Positions 24,639 to 33,966 are shown, numbered from the stretch's first letter. The stretch is DNA of 54,147 nt from Actinomycetota bacterium (GCA_030446465.1 JAUJNI010000003.1:236679-290825); one strand, 5' to 3'. A program made the numbers and translations. The notes: generated by a model from the letters alone, not told the origin.

Positions 24639-25877
24639 GTGCGCTACGTAGACGGCATCCCGGTTTGGGGCCAGCACGACGACAAGACGATCAACCAGAT
24701 AAGGCGAGTGGCCGCCGACGATCGCTCTGCCGGCGCCGCCCTCATGGCCGATGGTCACCTTGGCTATGCGATGCCGATTGGCGGTGTCGTTGCTTATCGC
24801 AACGCGGTCAGTCCCAACGGTGTCGGCTTCGACATCTCTTGTGGGAACAAGGCTGCAAAGACCAGCATCCGAGCGGAGGAGATCCGGCGCGATGTCCCCA
24901 GGATCATGGACGAGATCTCCACTCAGGTCGCTTTCGGTATGGGTGTCTCCTCGGGGCGCGGCAAGGACCACGAGTTGTTCGATGATCCGACGTGGAAGTC
25001 GATCCCCCAGGTGGACTCACTGAAGGAGACCGCGCGCAACCAGCTCGGCTCGGTCGGCTCAGGCAACCACTACGTTGACATCTTCGAAGACGAGGAGGGC
25101 TGGGTCTGGATCGGAGTCCACTTCGGCAGCAGAGGACTCGGCCACAAGACCTGCACTGGTTTCCTGAACCTGGCCCACGGTCTCGCGTGGGACGACAGGC
25201 CTCGGGGCGAGAGCATGGAGGCGTCCGCGACCGTGATCGACCTGGATACGGCACTCGGCGGGGACTACTGGGCGGCCATGGAGCTGGCCGGTCGCTACGC
25301 CTACGCGGGGCGCGACATGGTGGTCGAGCAGGTCGCGGGCATCCTTGGAGCAGACCTTTCCGACGAGGTCCATAACCACCACAACTACGCGTGGCGGGAA
25401 AGGCACGGAGGGGAAGAGGTGGTCGTCGTGAGAAAGGGCGCGACTCCAGCGAGGCCCGGCCAGCGGGGCTTCATCGGCGGCAGCATGGGCGACGACGCGG
25501 TGATCGTCGAGGGGGTCGAGTCACCTTCTGCCGAAGAGGAGCAGAAGGCCTCACTCTTCTCGACCATCCATGGTGCAGGTCGAGTGATGTCGCGGCGACA
25601 GGCCGCCGGCAAGGTGAGGTGGCGCCGCGGACCGGATGGAAAGAGGCGACCCGAACGCGTCAGTTCAGGAGCGGTCGACCCAGAGGAGATGCGAGCGTGG
25701 CTAAAGGATGCTGGGGTCGAGCTGCGAGGCGGTGGTCTCGACGAAGCGCCGCAGGTCTACCGGCGTCTCCCGAACGTCCTCAAGGAGCACGGCAACACGA
25801 TCCGGGTGCTGCATCGCCTGCGTCCCCTCGGTGTCGCCATGGCGGGGGCCGACGTCTTCGACCCCTACAAAGACTGA
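24639..25877 (+). CDS. rtcB: RNA-splicing ligase RtcB
   Basis: A GTP-dependent, Mn-dependent ligase that joins RNA 3'-phosphate or 2',3'-cyclic phosphate to 5'-OH ends. The 412-residue protein has Asp65/Cys68 in GVGFDISCGNKA, GSGNHYVD, HFGSRGLGHK, VHNHHNYAW, RKGATPA and the guanylylated histidine His311 in STIHGAGRVMSRRQA. It starts at GTG 24639. It is divergent from the operon with the Clp1-like kinase. No archease or RtcA gene is in the window. Confidence 0.96.
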   Translation: MRYVDGIPVWGQHDDKTINQIRRVAADDRSAGAALMADGHLGYAMPIGGVVAYRNAVSPNGVGFDISCGNKAAKTSIRAEEIRRDVPRIMDEISTQVAFGMGVSSGRGKDHELFDDPTWKSIPQVDSLKETARNQLGSVGSGNHYVDIFEDEEGWVWIGVHFGSRGLGHKTCTGFLNLAHGLAWDDRPRGESMEASATVIDLDTALGGDYWAAMELAGRYAYAGRDMVVEQVAGILGADLSDEVHNHHNYAWRERHGGEEVVVVRKGATPARPGQRGFIGGSMGDDAVIVEGVESPSAEEEQKASLFSTIHGAGRVMSRRQAAGKVRWRRGPDGKRRPERVSSGAVDPEEMRAWLKDAGVELRGGGLDEAPQVYRRLPNVLKEHGNTIRVLHRLRPLGVAMAGADVFDPYKD

Positions 25878-26359
25878 CCCCCACCAGGAGGTTCTTCGCT
25901 ATTAAGCCGCTTCTGCGCACGACCCGAGATGATCCAAGCAGCAGCGGCGGCGACTACCGACGCTATGAGGGCTAAGACGAGCGTGGGCTCCCCTGGGATT
26001 CTTAAACCCAGGATATTTGACCATCCCTGTGCTCGGCACTCTGCCGTTTGGGGTACCGCATCACATTGAGTTACAACAAGGAGAGGAGCGAAGAAAGCAA
26101 ATCCTGCCGTTGCTCCGAACATGGTTATGAGGATGCGCGATACCAACAAGTCAACCCGTCGGCTAACCTTGTTGCTTCCCAGTCGCAGGAGTATTCCGAT
26201 GGCGGCAAAAATCGGTCCCGCAAGAAGTCCTCGAGCCCAAGGGTCGGACCCCCAATCATCCCAACCTATGGGGCTCGATGGGTCGCTGATCGCAGCCGCC
26301 GACAAGATAGTCAGAGCCGCCCCGAAGACCATGAAACTCAGGGAAAACGGCCGCATCAA
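25865..26359 (-). CDS. Four-helix membrane protein of unknown function
   Basis: The 164-residue product has hydrophobic stretches at about 8-25, 43-60, 73-97 and 125-145, and the end GRAQKRLNSEEPPGGG. It overlaps the convergent rtcB end by 13 bases. The DNA from here to 27460 is visibly less GC-rich than the surroundings. No family is recognised; the helix pattern supports a real gene. Confidence 0.55.
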   Translation of the reverse strand: MMRPFSLSFMVFGAALTILSAAAISDPSSPIGWDDWGSDPWARGLLAGPIFAAIGILLRLGSNKVSRRVDLLVSRILITMFGATAGFAFFAPLLVVTQCDAVPQTAECRAQGWSNILGLRIPGEPTLVLALIASVVAAAAAWIISGRAQKRLNSEEPPGGGQSL

Positions 26360-26446
26360 CGGGGAACGCTAAAGAGAGCCAATGCGGCCTTGCCGATGCG
26401 TTCGTCTCCGTCGAAGTTCGCTCTCATCCGACAGTCGATAGGAGGA

Positions 26447-27461
26447 TTATTCGACTCCGTACTTTTGTCGGAGCGATCGAACGTCCCCTAGACCGAGCGT
26501 CCGATGCTGCCCGTCACAGGGACGCATAGCTTCACTCATGGTTAGCCGACCGTGATCTTCCACGGTTACATGACCTAGTCCGTAAGTATGTCCACGCTCG
26601 TGCGCCATCACCGCCTCAATGTCATAGTACCTATCGTCACAGTCGCTGGCGCCTGGATAGATTGTCCAATCATAGTCGACCTTGTCTAGACGGATGTCCG
26701 ACTCACTCACTTCGCCGAATATGTACCAGATGCATGCCCCTACCCAGAACATCCGACGGCAGATCTCCGAAATCAACCTCGTTGATTGCGTCGCCGACCC
26801 ACAGACATGATTGTTGTGACCCTAAGTCTGCGTCGCCGCCTAAGCCACTGCCTTTGTAGGTCGCAACCGTGTTCTTGACGTTGTTAACAAGCCCACAATC
26901 GTTTTGAGTCTGAGTGATGCTACGGGTCCCATCTCGTAATGCCTCCTCAACCTGGTCACGCGTCAATTGGGGCTGAGGTTGGTTAACTGGAGCACTACTG
27001 CGGTCGAAATACCATTGATGATCGTCAGTTTCCTTGTAGGAATTGTGACTGTACTGGTCATCTTCACACGGTGGGGGGCATCCGTTCTCGCAGTAGCTGC
27101 CGAGATGGGAGTCTTCCCCCGGCGATGCTATGTTCTCATTGCCCACGTGAAGAAGGGTTACGGTTCCATCCGTAGCAACCTCAATTCCGAGCTCTTGACT
27201 GCCATGACCACCTGCCAAGAGACTCTCCGTGTAGACGCCACCCCCTGCCTTGGGAACGCGCACAACGACGCCGTGGTCTCTGATGATCTTTTTCGTCATG
27301 CCACATGATGGCTTGATGGTCTGTGGCAGGTGCGAAGCATTGTACGACTCTTGCTCAGGGGGACAAGAAACTGGGCTCACGGCCTGAGCCTGCCGCAGCA
27401 CCGAAAAAGGCAGCGACAGCGCGACCAGAAACAAGGCTAGTCCAAGTCTGACGCCAGGCAC
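26447..27461 (-). pseudogene. Secreted matrixin-type zinc metalloprotease, frameshifted
   Basis: The first frame (GTG 27461 to 26703) gives a signal peptide (PGVRLGLALFLVALSLPFSV), a Cys-rich region and the start of a protease domain (AINEVDFGDLPSDVL). The second frame (to 26447) continues it with VGACIWYIFGEVSESDIRLD, the zinc site HERGHTYGLGH and the Met-turn region TMSEAMRPCDG...GDVRSLRQKYG, typical of M10 matrixins. Removing one base of the CCC at 26743-26745 joins the frames cleanly. It is either an inactivated secreted protease or a sequencing error. Confidence 0.75.
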
Positions 27462-27484
27462 GGGTTTTCAAGCCTTGAAAACCC
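27462..27484. promoter_or_regulatory. Perfect palindrome touching the matrixin start codon
   Basis: GGGTTTTCAA-GCC-TTGAAAACCC, a 10-base stem with a 3-base loop, ends directly at the GTG start codon at 27461. There is no T-tract. It may be an operator or an RNA hairpin that controls translation. Confidence 0.5.
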
Positions 27485-27571
27485 CGATGAAAGCGGATAG
27501 AACTCTTGCCACACCGCACCATAACCCCCCAAGTAGCGTTGGTAGTGTCTCTACCATACCTTCGGTGGCCG

Positions 27572-28369
27572 CTACTGCTGCTCGGCGATGATCGCTTCGA
27601 AGATCCGCCACGACGGCTCGTAGAGGCGTGGAGGACGGTTGTCGTCCATCGGAATGATGATCGCGTCCTTGCCTTGTGCCCATGCCACGGCGAGAGCCGG
27701 ATCGTTGATGTCCATGACCGCAATCGTCGGGATGTTCCGCTCGATGGCGGCCCCCGCCCAGCCGTGGTCACCGAGGACGATGTCGGGCCACGGGGCTCCC
27801 TCCAGCAACGCCTCCATCGGCGCGCTGGAGTGCGTGTGCTTCAGCTGTCCCCAATCCGACAGCATCCCCACTCCCCCGACGAAGCGCACGACGGACTTGC
27901 GCTTGCCCAGAGGCAACGATTCCTCCTCCCGGAGGTGGAGCACCTTCCCCCCGGCATTCCGGTAGGCGTCCACGACGCGGATGTGATGCTCGAGCAACCC
28001 CGTCGGGTGACCGGTGACGCACAGCAGGCTCGCTCCCTTGCGGGCTTCCTCGGCCAGTCGCCCGGCGGCCGTCACAATCGCATCGACGGTCCTCGCGGGA
28101 TCCATTGTGTCGCAACCCTCTAGATCTGTGATGTCGGTGGAGCACCCCGTCAGCTCTGCCAGGAAACCGAGAATCTCCTCGGCCGAGTAGCGCGTGACCG
28201 AAGACATACCGAAGCGAGCCTCGACATCGTCCTCGAGCATTGCCTTGATCTTGCTCACGTTGTTCTGGCGAGAATGGGATTGATGTGGGCCTGCAATACC
28301 GGCGGCCACGAGGGCGGCGCGTGCGTCCGGCAAAGAAAGAGGGGGCATGGGAGCATCGTAAGCCGCCAT
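27572..28369 (-). CDS. Conserved actinobacterial protein, possible phosphatase
   Basis: The product of about 265 residues (from ATG 28369; 28348 is an alternative) contains PPLSLPDARAALVAAGIAGP, SSVTRYSAEEILGFLAELTG, VTGHPTGLLEHHIRV and VLGDHGWAGAAIERNIPTIA. As I recall, similar actinobacterial proteins are annotated as phosphatases, but I see no classic catalytic motif, so the function is uncertain. The starts of this gene and the divergent SDR nearly coincide. Confidence 0.6.
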   Translation of the reverse strand: MAAYDAPMPPLSLPDARAALVAAGIAGPHQSHSRQNNVSKIKAMLEDDVEARFGMSSVTRYSAEEILGFLAELTGCSTDITDLEGCDTMDPARTVDAIVTAAGRLAEEARKGASLLCVTGHPTGLLEHHIRVVDAYRNAGGKVLHLREEESLPLGKRKSVVRFVGGVGMLSDWGQLKHTHSSAPMEALLEGAPWPDIVLGDHGWAGAAIERNIPTIAVMDINDPALAVAWAQGKDAIIIPMDDNRPPRLYEPSWRIFEAIIAEQQ

Positions 28370-29132
28370 GAGCACGCAGTTGTTCTCCCTCGAAGGAAAG
28401 GTCGCCATAGTGACCGGCGCGTCGCGAGGCATCGGGCGCGCGCTTGCCCTGGGTTACGCAGAGGCCGGCGCCGACGTCGCCGTGGCCGCCCGGAACCAAG
28501 CGGACCTCGACGCCGTCGCGGCAGAGATCCGCTCGCGGGGACGCAGGTCGTTGGCGGTGCCAACGGATGTGACCGATAGGTCACAGATCAAGACTCTGAT
28601 CGACCGCACCGTCGAGGAGCTTGGGCCTCTCGACATCCTCGTGAACAACGCTGGTGGGACCAGGTTCATGACCCCCATCGTCTCCTTGCGCCCCGATGGT
28701 TGGGACAAAGCGCTGAGGCTCAACCTCGATTCGGTCTTTCACGCAACGCAGCTGGGGGCTCAAAAGATGCTCGAGAGCGACGGCGGCTCCATCATCCAGA
28801 TTGCTTCGGTTGCCGGCATAGAAGGGGCTCAGGGTCTGTCTTTCTACTCCGCAGCCAAGGGCGCCGTCCGACTGATGACCCAGGCGGTCGCAAAAGAGCT
28901 TGCGGAGTCCGGCGTGCGCGTGAACACGATCGCACCCGGATGGATCGCGACTGATCTGAACGCAGTGATGTGGCAGGACGAGTCCACGCGCAGGACGATG
29001 GAGCAAATGATCCCCATGGGCCGACTGGGGCGACCGGAGGAGATCGTCGGCCCCGCGATATTTCTTGCTTCGGATGCATCGTCGTTCGTGACTGGAACGA
29101 CGCTCGTAGTCGATGGAGGCCAGATCGCCTGA
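28368..29132 (+). CDS. Short-chain dehydrogenase/reductase (SDR)
   Basis: The 254-residue protein is a classical SDR: cofactor motif TGASRGIG, NNAG, catalytic Ser in IASVAG, Tyr-x3-Lys in YSAAKGA, and the end VDGGQIA. Arg/Asn after beta-2 (AARNQADL) suggests NADP(H). It resembles 3-oxoacyl-ACP reductase and gluconate/glucose dehydrogenase types; the substrate cannot be named. Its ATG overlaps the start of the opposite gene. Confidence 0.9.
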   Translation: MSTQLFSLEGKVAIVTGASRGIGRALALGYAEAGADVAVAARNQADLDAVAAEIRSRGRRSLAVPTDVTDRSQIKTLIDRTVEELGPLDILVNNAGGTRFMTPIVSLRPDGWDKALRLNLDSVFHATQLGAQKMLESDGGSIIQIASVAGIEGAQGLSFYSAAKGAVRLMTQAVAKELAESGVRVNTIAPGWIATDLNAVMWQDESTRRTMEQMIPMGRLGRPEEIVGPAIFLASDASSFVTGTTLVVDGGQIA

Positions 29133-29154
29133 CCGCCCCACCGGCGTCGAATAG

Positions 29155-30336
29155 CTAGTGGGTGCAGCCCCCGGTTCCGACCGGCGACGTCCGCTGTGAT
29201 CCCTTGGAGATCTCGTCTGCGACTTCGTCGCCGGTCAGCGCGTACCCCGTGCCTCCATTGGTAGTGGAAGCGGCGAAGATGACTCCACCCACCCGTCCGT
29301 TGGGAAGCACGAACGGCCCGCCCGAATCACCTTGCCGAACTGAAGCGCGTAGCTCGTACACCTCTCGGGTGACGGTGTCCCGGCCATAGATGTCGAGCCC
29401 GGTCGCATTCAGACGCTGCTGGACCGCGGCCGGACCATACTCCGCCCGGCCCCCCCGATCGCCCGGATAACCGAGGGTTGCTCCCGGCTGGCCGCGCTCG
29501 AGCTCCTGAGTGGCGAGCCGAAGGGGCGGCGCCGACACACTCTCGCTCAGATGGATCACCGCCACGTCGGAGTCCTTGTCGAACAAGACGACGCTGCCTG
29601 CAACCGACTCGCCCGCCTCCGTCTGGACGGTCACATCGCCGCCTCCTGCGACGACGTGAGCGTTCGTGACCACCGTGGCATCGGCCGCTATCCAGCCACT
29701 CCCGAGTTGAGTCCCTCCGCACGCGGGTACTGTCACCCGCACGGTGGACTGGTCTGCCGCCCCAATCGCTCGATTGGCCAGTGCGTTCGAGGGCAGCTTG
29801 ACCGGGGGGCCCAAAGACGGCGGAAACCCCTGGAAGACCTGGGGGAAATCGTTCAGGTACTGGGTGAAATAAGCGAACACGTTCGGAGGCTGAGGCAGCG
29901 TGTCGCTCAACGTCCCGAGAACCGCGGACCGCTTCAGAGCCTTGGCGACCGGGCGGGACGAGCTGTGCACCAGTAGAGACCCCAAGAGCCAGAAAGAGAT
30001 CGAGGTGATCAACACTCCGGCCACTGCGCCCAGACCCGAGTTGACCCCTCCCAGCCTCACGCTCTTGGCGTAGGCCCCGGTCTTTCGCCCTGCGATGTAG
30101 CCGAGGGTCTGTCCCGTCGTGAGGCACACGAATACGGTAAGCAAGGAAATCAGCGCGCCCTCGATCCCCCCGCTGTTGGTCATCAAAGACGCGATCCGGG
30201 GGCCGAGCGCAACCCCCCCGACCAGCCCGACAAAGCCCCCTCCCAGCTCGAAGATGAGCCCCAGAAACCCCCGGCGCCAGCCCCTGATCACTGCCAGCAG
30301 TGCAAGGATCACAAACAAGATGTCGACGATGTTCAT
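29155..30336 (-). CDS. MarP-like membrane serine protease (CvpA domain plus trypsin-like domain)
   Basis: The 393-residue protein has four N-terminal helices (CvpA-like, about 1-125) and a periplasmic chymotrypsin-fold domain with the triad His227 (TNAHVVAG), Asp257 (DKDSDVAV) and Ser338 (RQGDSGGPF). Cys206 and a cysteine three residues from the C-terminus match the regulatory disulfide of Mycobacterium tuberculosis MarP, which processes the peptidoglycan hydrolase RipA during acid stress. ATG 30336 overlaps the upstream gene stop (ATGA). It is the last gene of a GNAT-ALDH-AcuC operon. Confidence 0.9.
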   Translation of the reverse strand: MNIVDILFVILALLAVIRGWRRGFLGLIFELGGGFVGLVGGVALGPRIASLMTNSGGIEGALISLLTVFVCLTTGQTLGYIAGRKTGAYAKSVRLGGVNSGLGAVAGVLITSISFWLLGSLLVHSSSRPVAKALKRSAVLGTLSDTLPQPPNVFAYFTQYLNDFPQVFQGFPPSLGPPVKLPSNALANRAIGAADQSTVRVTVPACGGTQLGSGWIAADATVVTNAHVVAGGGDVTVQTEAGESVAGSVVLFDKDSDVAVIHLSESVSAPPLRLATQELERGQPGATLGYPGDRGGRAEYGPAAVQQRLNATGLDIYGRDTVTREVYELRASVRQGDSGGPFVLPNGRVGGVIFAASTTNGGTGYALTGDEVADEISKGSQRTSPVGTGGCTH

Positions 30337-30722
30337 GCGAGGCCGAGCCCCGTCTGGAGTGCTCTGAAGGTGGAGGCCGAACACAGAAACGCAGCGATCC
30401 CAAAGACCACCCAGGGGATATCGGGATGCTTCTTCGCTTGTCCGTGCGCGATCGTAAGCACGAACGCGGGGAACAGGGCGCCGTAGACGTAATGCAGCCA
30501 GTCCGGTCCCTGGCTCGCCGGTCGAGCCCCGGAAATAAACAGCACGCCACCAACCAAGAACTGAATGGCGATGACCACCTGAAGAATCGCCAGAAGAGTC
30601 CAGAAGCCATTGCTCGGCGGCTTGTTGCGAACCAGCGTCAGGACGGTCCAGAGCACCAACAGCAGGAAGCCCGCCGGAATGGAGAAGCCCACGTACTTGT
30701 GCAGCTCGGCGACACCGTTCAC
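30333..30722 (-). CDS. Four-helix membrane protein of unknown function
   Basis: From GTG 30722 the 129-residue product has four hydrophobic helices (KYVGFSIPAGFLLLVLWTVL, TLLAILQVVIAIQFLVGGVL, YGALFPAFVLTIAHG, WVVFGIAAFLCSAS). A longer version from ATG 30770 would overlap acuC. It is coupled to marP by a 4-base overlap. No family is recognised. Confidence 0.7.
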   Translation of the reverse strand: MNGVAELHKYVGFSIPAGFLLLVLWTVLTLVRNKPPSNGFWTLLAILQVVIAIQFLVGGVLFISGARPASQGPDWLHYVYGALFPAFVLTIAHGQAKKHPDIPWVVFGIAAFLCSASTFRALQTGLGLA

Positions 30723-30733
30723 GGTCGCGAAGG

Positions 30734-31855
30734 TTAAACCGCTGCCAGAGCTTCGAGACGAGGCACGCATGCGTCGAGCACCTGGTCGACCGAACGTCTC
30801 ACCTCATCCGAATAGCTCTGCGATACGTCCGTGGGCTCTCTGTCATCGAGCCACTCCTGCGGGATGACCTCTGGGGCGCCGCACATCTCGGCGAAATGGA
30901 TGCTCCATACGGTCGGCACCACGGTGTCGAACTGGTAACCGCCGCCTCCCGTCGCCACCCAACGATCGTTTGCCCAGCGGTGTGCCGCGTCGTGGAGGAT
31001 TCTTGCCATGCGCGGGTACGCAGCAAGGGTTAGGCCGAGGTTTGCAAGCGGGTCACCAAAGTGCGTGTCCGCACCGAGCTGAGTAACGATGAGGTGTGGT
31101 CGATAGGACTCCGCCAGGGTGTTCAAAGTGGTCTCAAGAGCCCATAGGTAGTCCTCGTTTCCGGTGAAGGGCATCAGAGGAATGTTCACTGCAGTGCCCG
31201 TTGCGACGCCTCTTCCAATCTCGTCCTCGAAGCCCGTCCCCGGGTACAGGTACCTGCCCGACTGATGCAGCGACAACGTGAGAACACGCGGCTCTTCGTA
31301 GAAGATCCACTGGACACCGTCTCCGTGATGCACGTCCACGTCCACGTACATCACCCTCCAATCGGGATGAATGGCAAGGACCTTGGCGATGGCGACGGCG
31401 GGGTCGTCGTAGATGCAGAACCCCGAGGCCTCGTCCCGGCGCGCGTGGTGCAGGCCCCCGGCAGGATTGAAGGCATGCTGAGCGCCACCTCGCGCGACCA
31501 GCTCGGCGCCGGTGAGCGAGGCTCCACATACCGCCGCCGACGCTTCGTGCATGTCCTTGAAGATCGGGTTGTCCGGCGTTCCAAGGCCGTAGGACAGACC
31601 CGAAGACGCCGGTCTCGATCCCTCGTCGATGGCGCGCACGGCGTTCACGTAATCGGAGTCGTGGACCGCAACGATTTCTTCCGCCGAGGCAGAGCGGGAG
31701 GGAACCTCTGAGACGTTGTCTCGTTCGATCAAGCCGAGAGCGCGGATGTTCTCGTAGGTCAGCAGCACCCTTTCCGGGCGCAGAGGATGGGTTGCCCCGA
31801 AGTCGTACTTGCGTGCGATGTCCTCTACGACGACGAGTGCGACGGTGTCGCTCAC
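30734..31855 (-). CDS. acuC: AcuC-like deacetylase (class I histone deacetylase fold)
   Basis: The 373-residue protein shows the zinc-dependent deacetylase motifs GGLHHARRD, YVDVDVHHGDGVQ and TQLGADTHFGDPL, with the Tyr-containing GGGGYQ. In Bacillus AcuC deacetylates and so reactivates acetyl-CoA synthetase. The GNAT gene two genes upstream could be the matching acetyltransferase, which is inference. Confidence 0.93.
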   Translation of the reverse strand: MSDTVALVVVEDIARKYDFGATHPLRPERVLLTYENIRALGLIERDNVSEVPSRSASAEEIVAVHDSDYVNAVRAIDEGSRPASSGLSYGLGTPDNPIFKDMHEASAAVCGASLTGAELVARGGAQHAFNPAGGLHHARRDEASGFCIYDDPAVAIAKVLAIHPDWRVMYVDVDVHHGDGVQWIFYEEPRVLTLSLHQSGRYLYPGTGFEDEIGRGVATGTAVNIPLMPFTGNEDYLWALETTLNTLAESYRPHLIVTQLGADTHFGDPLANLGLTLAAYPRMARILHDAAHRWANDRWVATGGGGYQFDTVVPTVWSIHFAEMCGAPEVIPQEWLDDREPTDVSQSYSDEVRRSVDQVLDACVPRLEALAAV

Positions 31856-31865
31856 CTTCGTGATC

Positions 31866-33356
31866 TCACGGCTCTGACATCTGCGCGCGCTGCAGCTTGC
31901 CGGAGAAGTCGATGCCTATGGTTTTCCACTCGGTGAACTCGTCGAGCGACTGGGGGCCAGCCTCGCGGTGACCGTTGCCCGTGTTCTTCATACCTCCGAA
32001 CGGAACCTGGATCTCGGCGCCTATGGTTGGCGCGTTCACATAGATCACTCCGAACTCCAATTGCTGCACGGCCTTGAAGGTATTCGTGATGTCGTGCGTA
32101 TAGATCGAGCACGACAAGCCGTAGTCCACAGAGTTGGCGACCGCTATAGCCTCCTCGACCGATTCAACATTCATGATGCCCGTCACCGGTCCAAAGATCT
32201 CCTCCCTTGCGATCCGCATTTCAGGCGTCATCTCGTCGAAGACGGTAGGCGTGAGGAAGTGACCGTTGGCATATTCCTCTCCCTGCGGCTCCTCGCCTCC
32301 GATCAGGACCTTGGCCCCCTCCTGGCGTCCGACGCCGATGTACTCGAGCACCCGCTTCTTTTGCTGCTCATTGATCACGGGAGCCAGCTCCACTTCGGGG
32401 TCGAGACCGTTGCCGACCTTCATCCCGGAGACACGGTCGACCAGGCGCTCGGTGAACTCGGCCCTCACCCGGTCGTGAACTATCAAGCGAGACGTCGCGG
32501 TGCAACGCTGTCCGGAAGTTGCGAAGGCGCCCCAGGCGGCCGACTCCACTGCGAGATCCATCTGCGCGTCCGGCATGACGATGAGTGCGTTCTTGGATCC
32601 CAGCTCGAGCGAGCACCGCTTCATCGAACGCGCACACTTCTCGCTGATCATGCGACCCACCTCGAGGGAGCCGGTGAACGAGATCGCATTGACACCGGGG
32701 TGATCGACTAGCGCAGCTCCCGCCTCGTCGCCCATGCCGTTGACCAGGTTCAAGACCCCTGGAGGCAGCCCCACCTCGCGGAACATGTCGACCAAGAGCG
32801 CAGCACAGAGAGGCGTGTCTTCGGCGGGCTTGAACACCGACGTGCACCCGGAGACGATCGCCGGCGCGATCTTCCACAGCGGAATGGCAATCGGAAAGTT
32901 CCAGGGAGTGATCAGGCCCGCGACCCCAATCGGGTGCCGGACCGTCATGTAGAACTTGTTGGACAGCTCCGCCGGAATGGTGTCGCCGAAGAACCTGCGT
33001 CCCTCGCCGGCCATGTAATGGGCGAAGTCGATCCCCTCCTGGACGTCAGCCCGAGCTTCCTTGAGAGTCTTGCCCATCTCTCTGGTCATGGTCTCGGAGA
33101 GGTCCTCTTTGCGCTCTTCCAGAAGCAGCGCGACCCGAAGCACGTAGTCGGCGCGCTGGGGGACCGGAGTGCCGAGCCAGCTCGGGTAAGCGTCCTTCGC
33201 CGCCTGAACCGCTCGATCGACGTCGGCGGCCCCCGACTTGGCGAAAGTGCCGAGCACCTCGGTCAGGTCGGCCGGGTTGCGCGACTCGAAGGTCTCGCCT
33301 GACAGAGCGTCGGCCCAGTCGCCATTGATGAAGTTGCCGAAGTCCCTCGTCGTCAT
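31866..33356 (-). CDS. NAD(P)-dependent aldehyde dehydrogenase
   Basis: The 496-residue protein has the catalytic cysteine in FATSGQRCTATSR, the general-base glutamate in SLELGSKNA, ITPWNFPIAIPLWK and the end motif PFGGMKNTG. The sequence type is close to ketoglutarate-semialdehyde/succinate-semialdehyde-like ALDHs. A monofunctional proline dehydrogenase is nearby, so oxidation of glutamate-semialdehyde (P5C) is possible, but this is inferred from context only. An aggggggt site precedes the ATG. Confidence 0.92.
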   Translation of the reverse strand: MTTRDFGNFINGDWADALSGETFESRNPADLTEVLGTFAKSGAADVDRAVQAAKDAYPSWLGTPVPQRADYVLRVALLLEERKEDLSETMTREMGKTLKEARADVQEGIDFAHYMAGEGRRFFGDTIPAELSNKFYMTVRHPIGVAGLITPWNFPIAIPLWKIAPAIVSGCTSVFKPAEDTPLCAALLVDMFREVGLPPGVLNLVNGMGDEAGAALVDHPGVNAISFTGSLEVGRMISEKCARSMKRCSLELGSKNALIVMPDAQMDLAVESAAWGAFATSGQRCTATSRLIVHDRVRAEFTERLVDRVSGMKVGNGLDPEVELAPVINEQQKKRVLEYIGVGRQEGAKVLIGGEEPQGEEYANGHFLTPTVFDEMTPEMRIAREEIFGPVTGIMNVESVEEAIAVANSVDYGLSCSIYTHDITNTFKAVQQLEFGVIYVNAPTIGAEIQVPFGGMKNTGNGHREAGPQSLDEFTEWKTIGIDFSGKLQRAQMSEP

Positions 33357-33387
33357 AGGAAACCCCCCTGCTGGAACTCGAAAAGCG

Positions 33388-33909
33388 TCATCCTAGATGA
33401 CCCCTTCGGTCGCCCTCTTCCAACTGAAGGCCCATGAGCAGTGAATCCCAGAGCTCGCCGTTGCGCCGGCGCCAGTGACGGCGGAGATGGCCTTCCCGAT
33501 GGAAGCCATACCGGTGATAGAGAGCGATCGCAGCGGCATTGTGAGGCCACACCTGCAGAGCCATCTTGTGCGCCCCGCGTTGCTTGGCCCAGCCGATCCC
33601 CTCCTCCAACAGCCTGCGCCCAACGCCCTGCCCTCGCCACTCGGGGCCAACCAGCATGCCGAGGTCGACCACGCCGTGACGCTTCCAGAGACTGATGAAG
33701 CCGACGACGACACCGCCGGGGGCCGCGATGAAGACCTCGTCATCGTCGGAATCTATGGCCTGCTGGAAGCCTTCACGCTTGACAGCGCGGTCGATGGGCG
33801 CTTCGGAGCCAATCCACAAACCCTCCGCGGCAACGACCTCGAGCAAATCGAGCATCTGCTCCATGTCTGCGTGTTCCGCGGGGCGAACGCTTGAGGGTTC
33901 TTCCAGCAT
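33388..33909 (-). CDS. GNAT-family N-acetyltransferase
   Basis: The 173-residue protein has the acetyl-CoA loop in LVGPEWRGQGVGRRLLEEGI and the C-terminal NAAAIALYHRYGFHREG of small-molecule GNATs. It is the first gene of the ALDH-AcuC-MarP operon (31-base gap to ALDH) and divergent from proline dehydrogenase. The substrate is unknown. Confidence 0.9.
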   Translation of the reverse strand: MLEEPSSVRPAEHADMEQMLDLLEVVAAEGLWIGSEAPIDRAVKREGFQQAIDSDDDEVFIAAPGGVVVGFISLWKRHGVVDLGMLVGPEWRGQGVGRRLLEEGIGWAKQRGAHKMALQVWPHNAAAIALYHRYGFHREGHLRRHWRRRNGELWDSLLMGLQLEEGDRRGHLG

Positions 33910-33966
33910 GTCTCCTGGTGCTCCGTAGCTCCCTGAACTCCCACCTCCATTTAAAAGGGGCGACCT

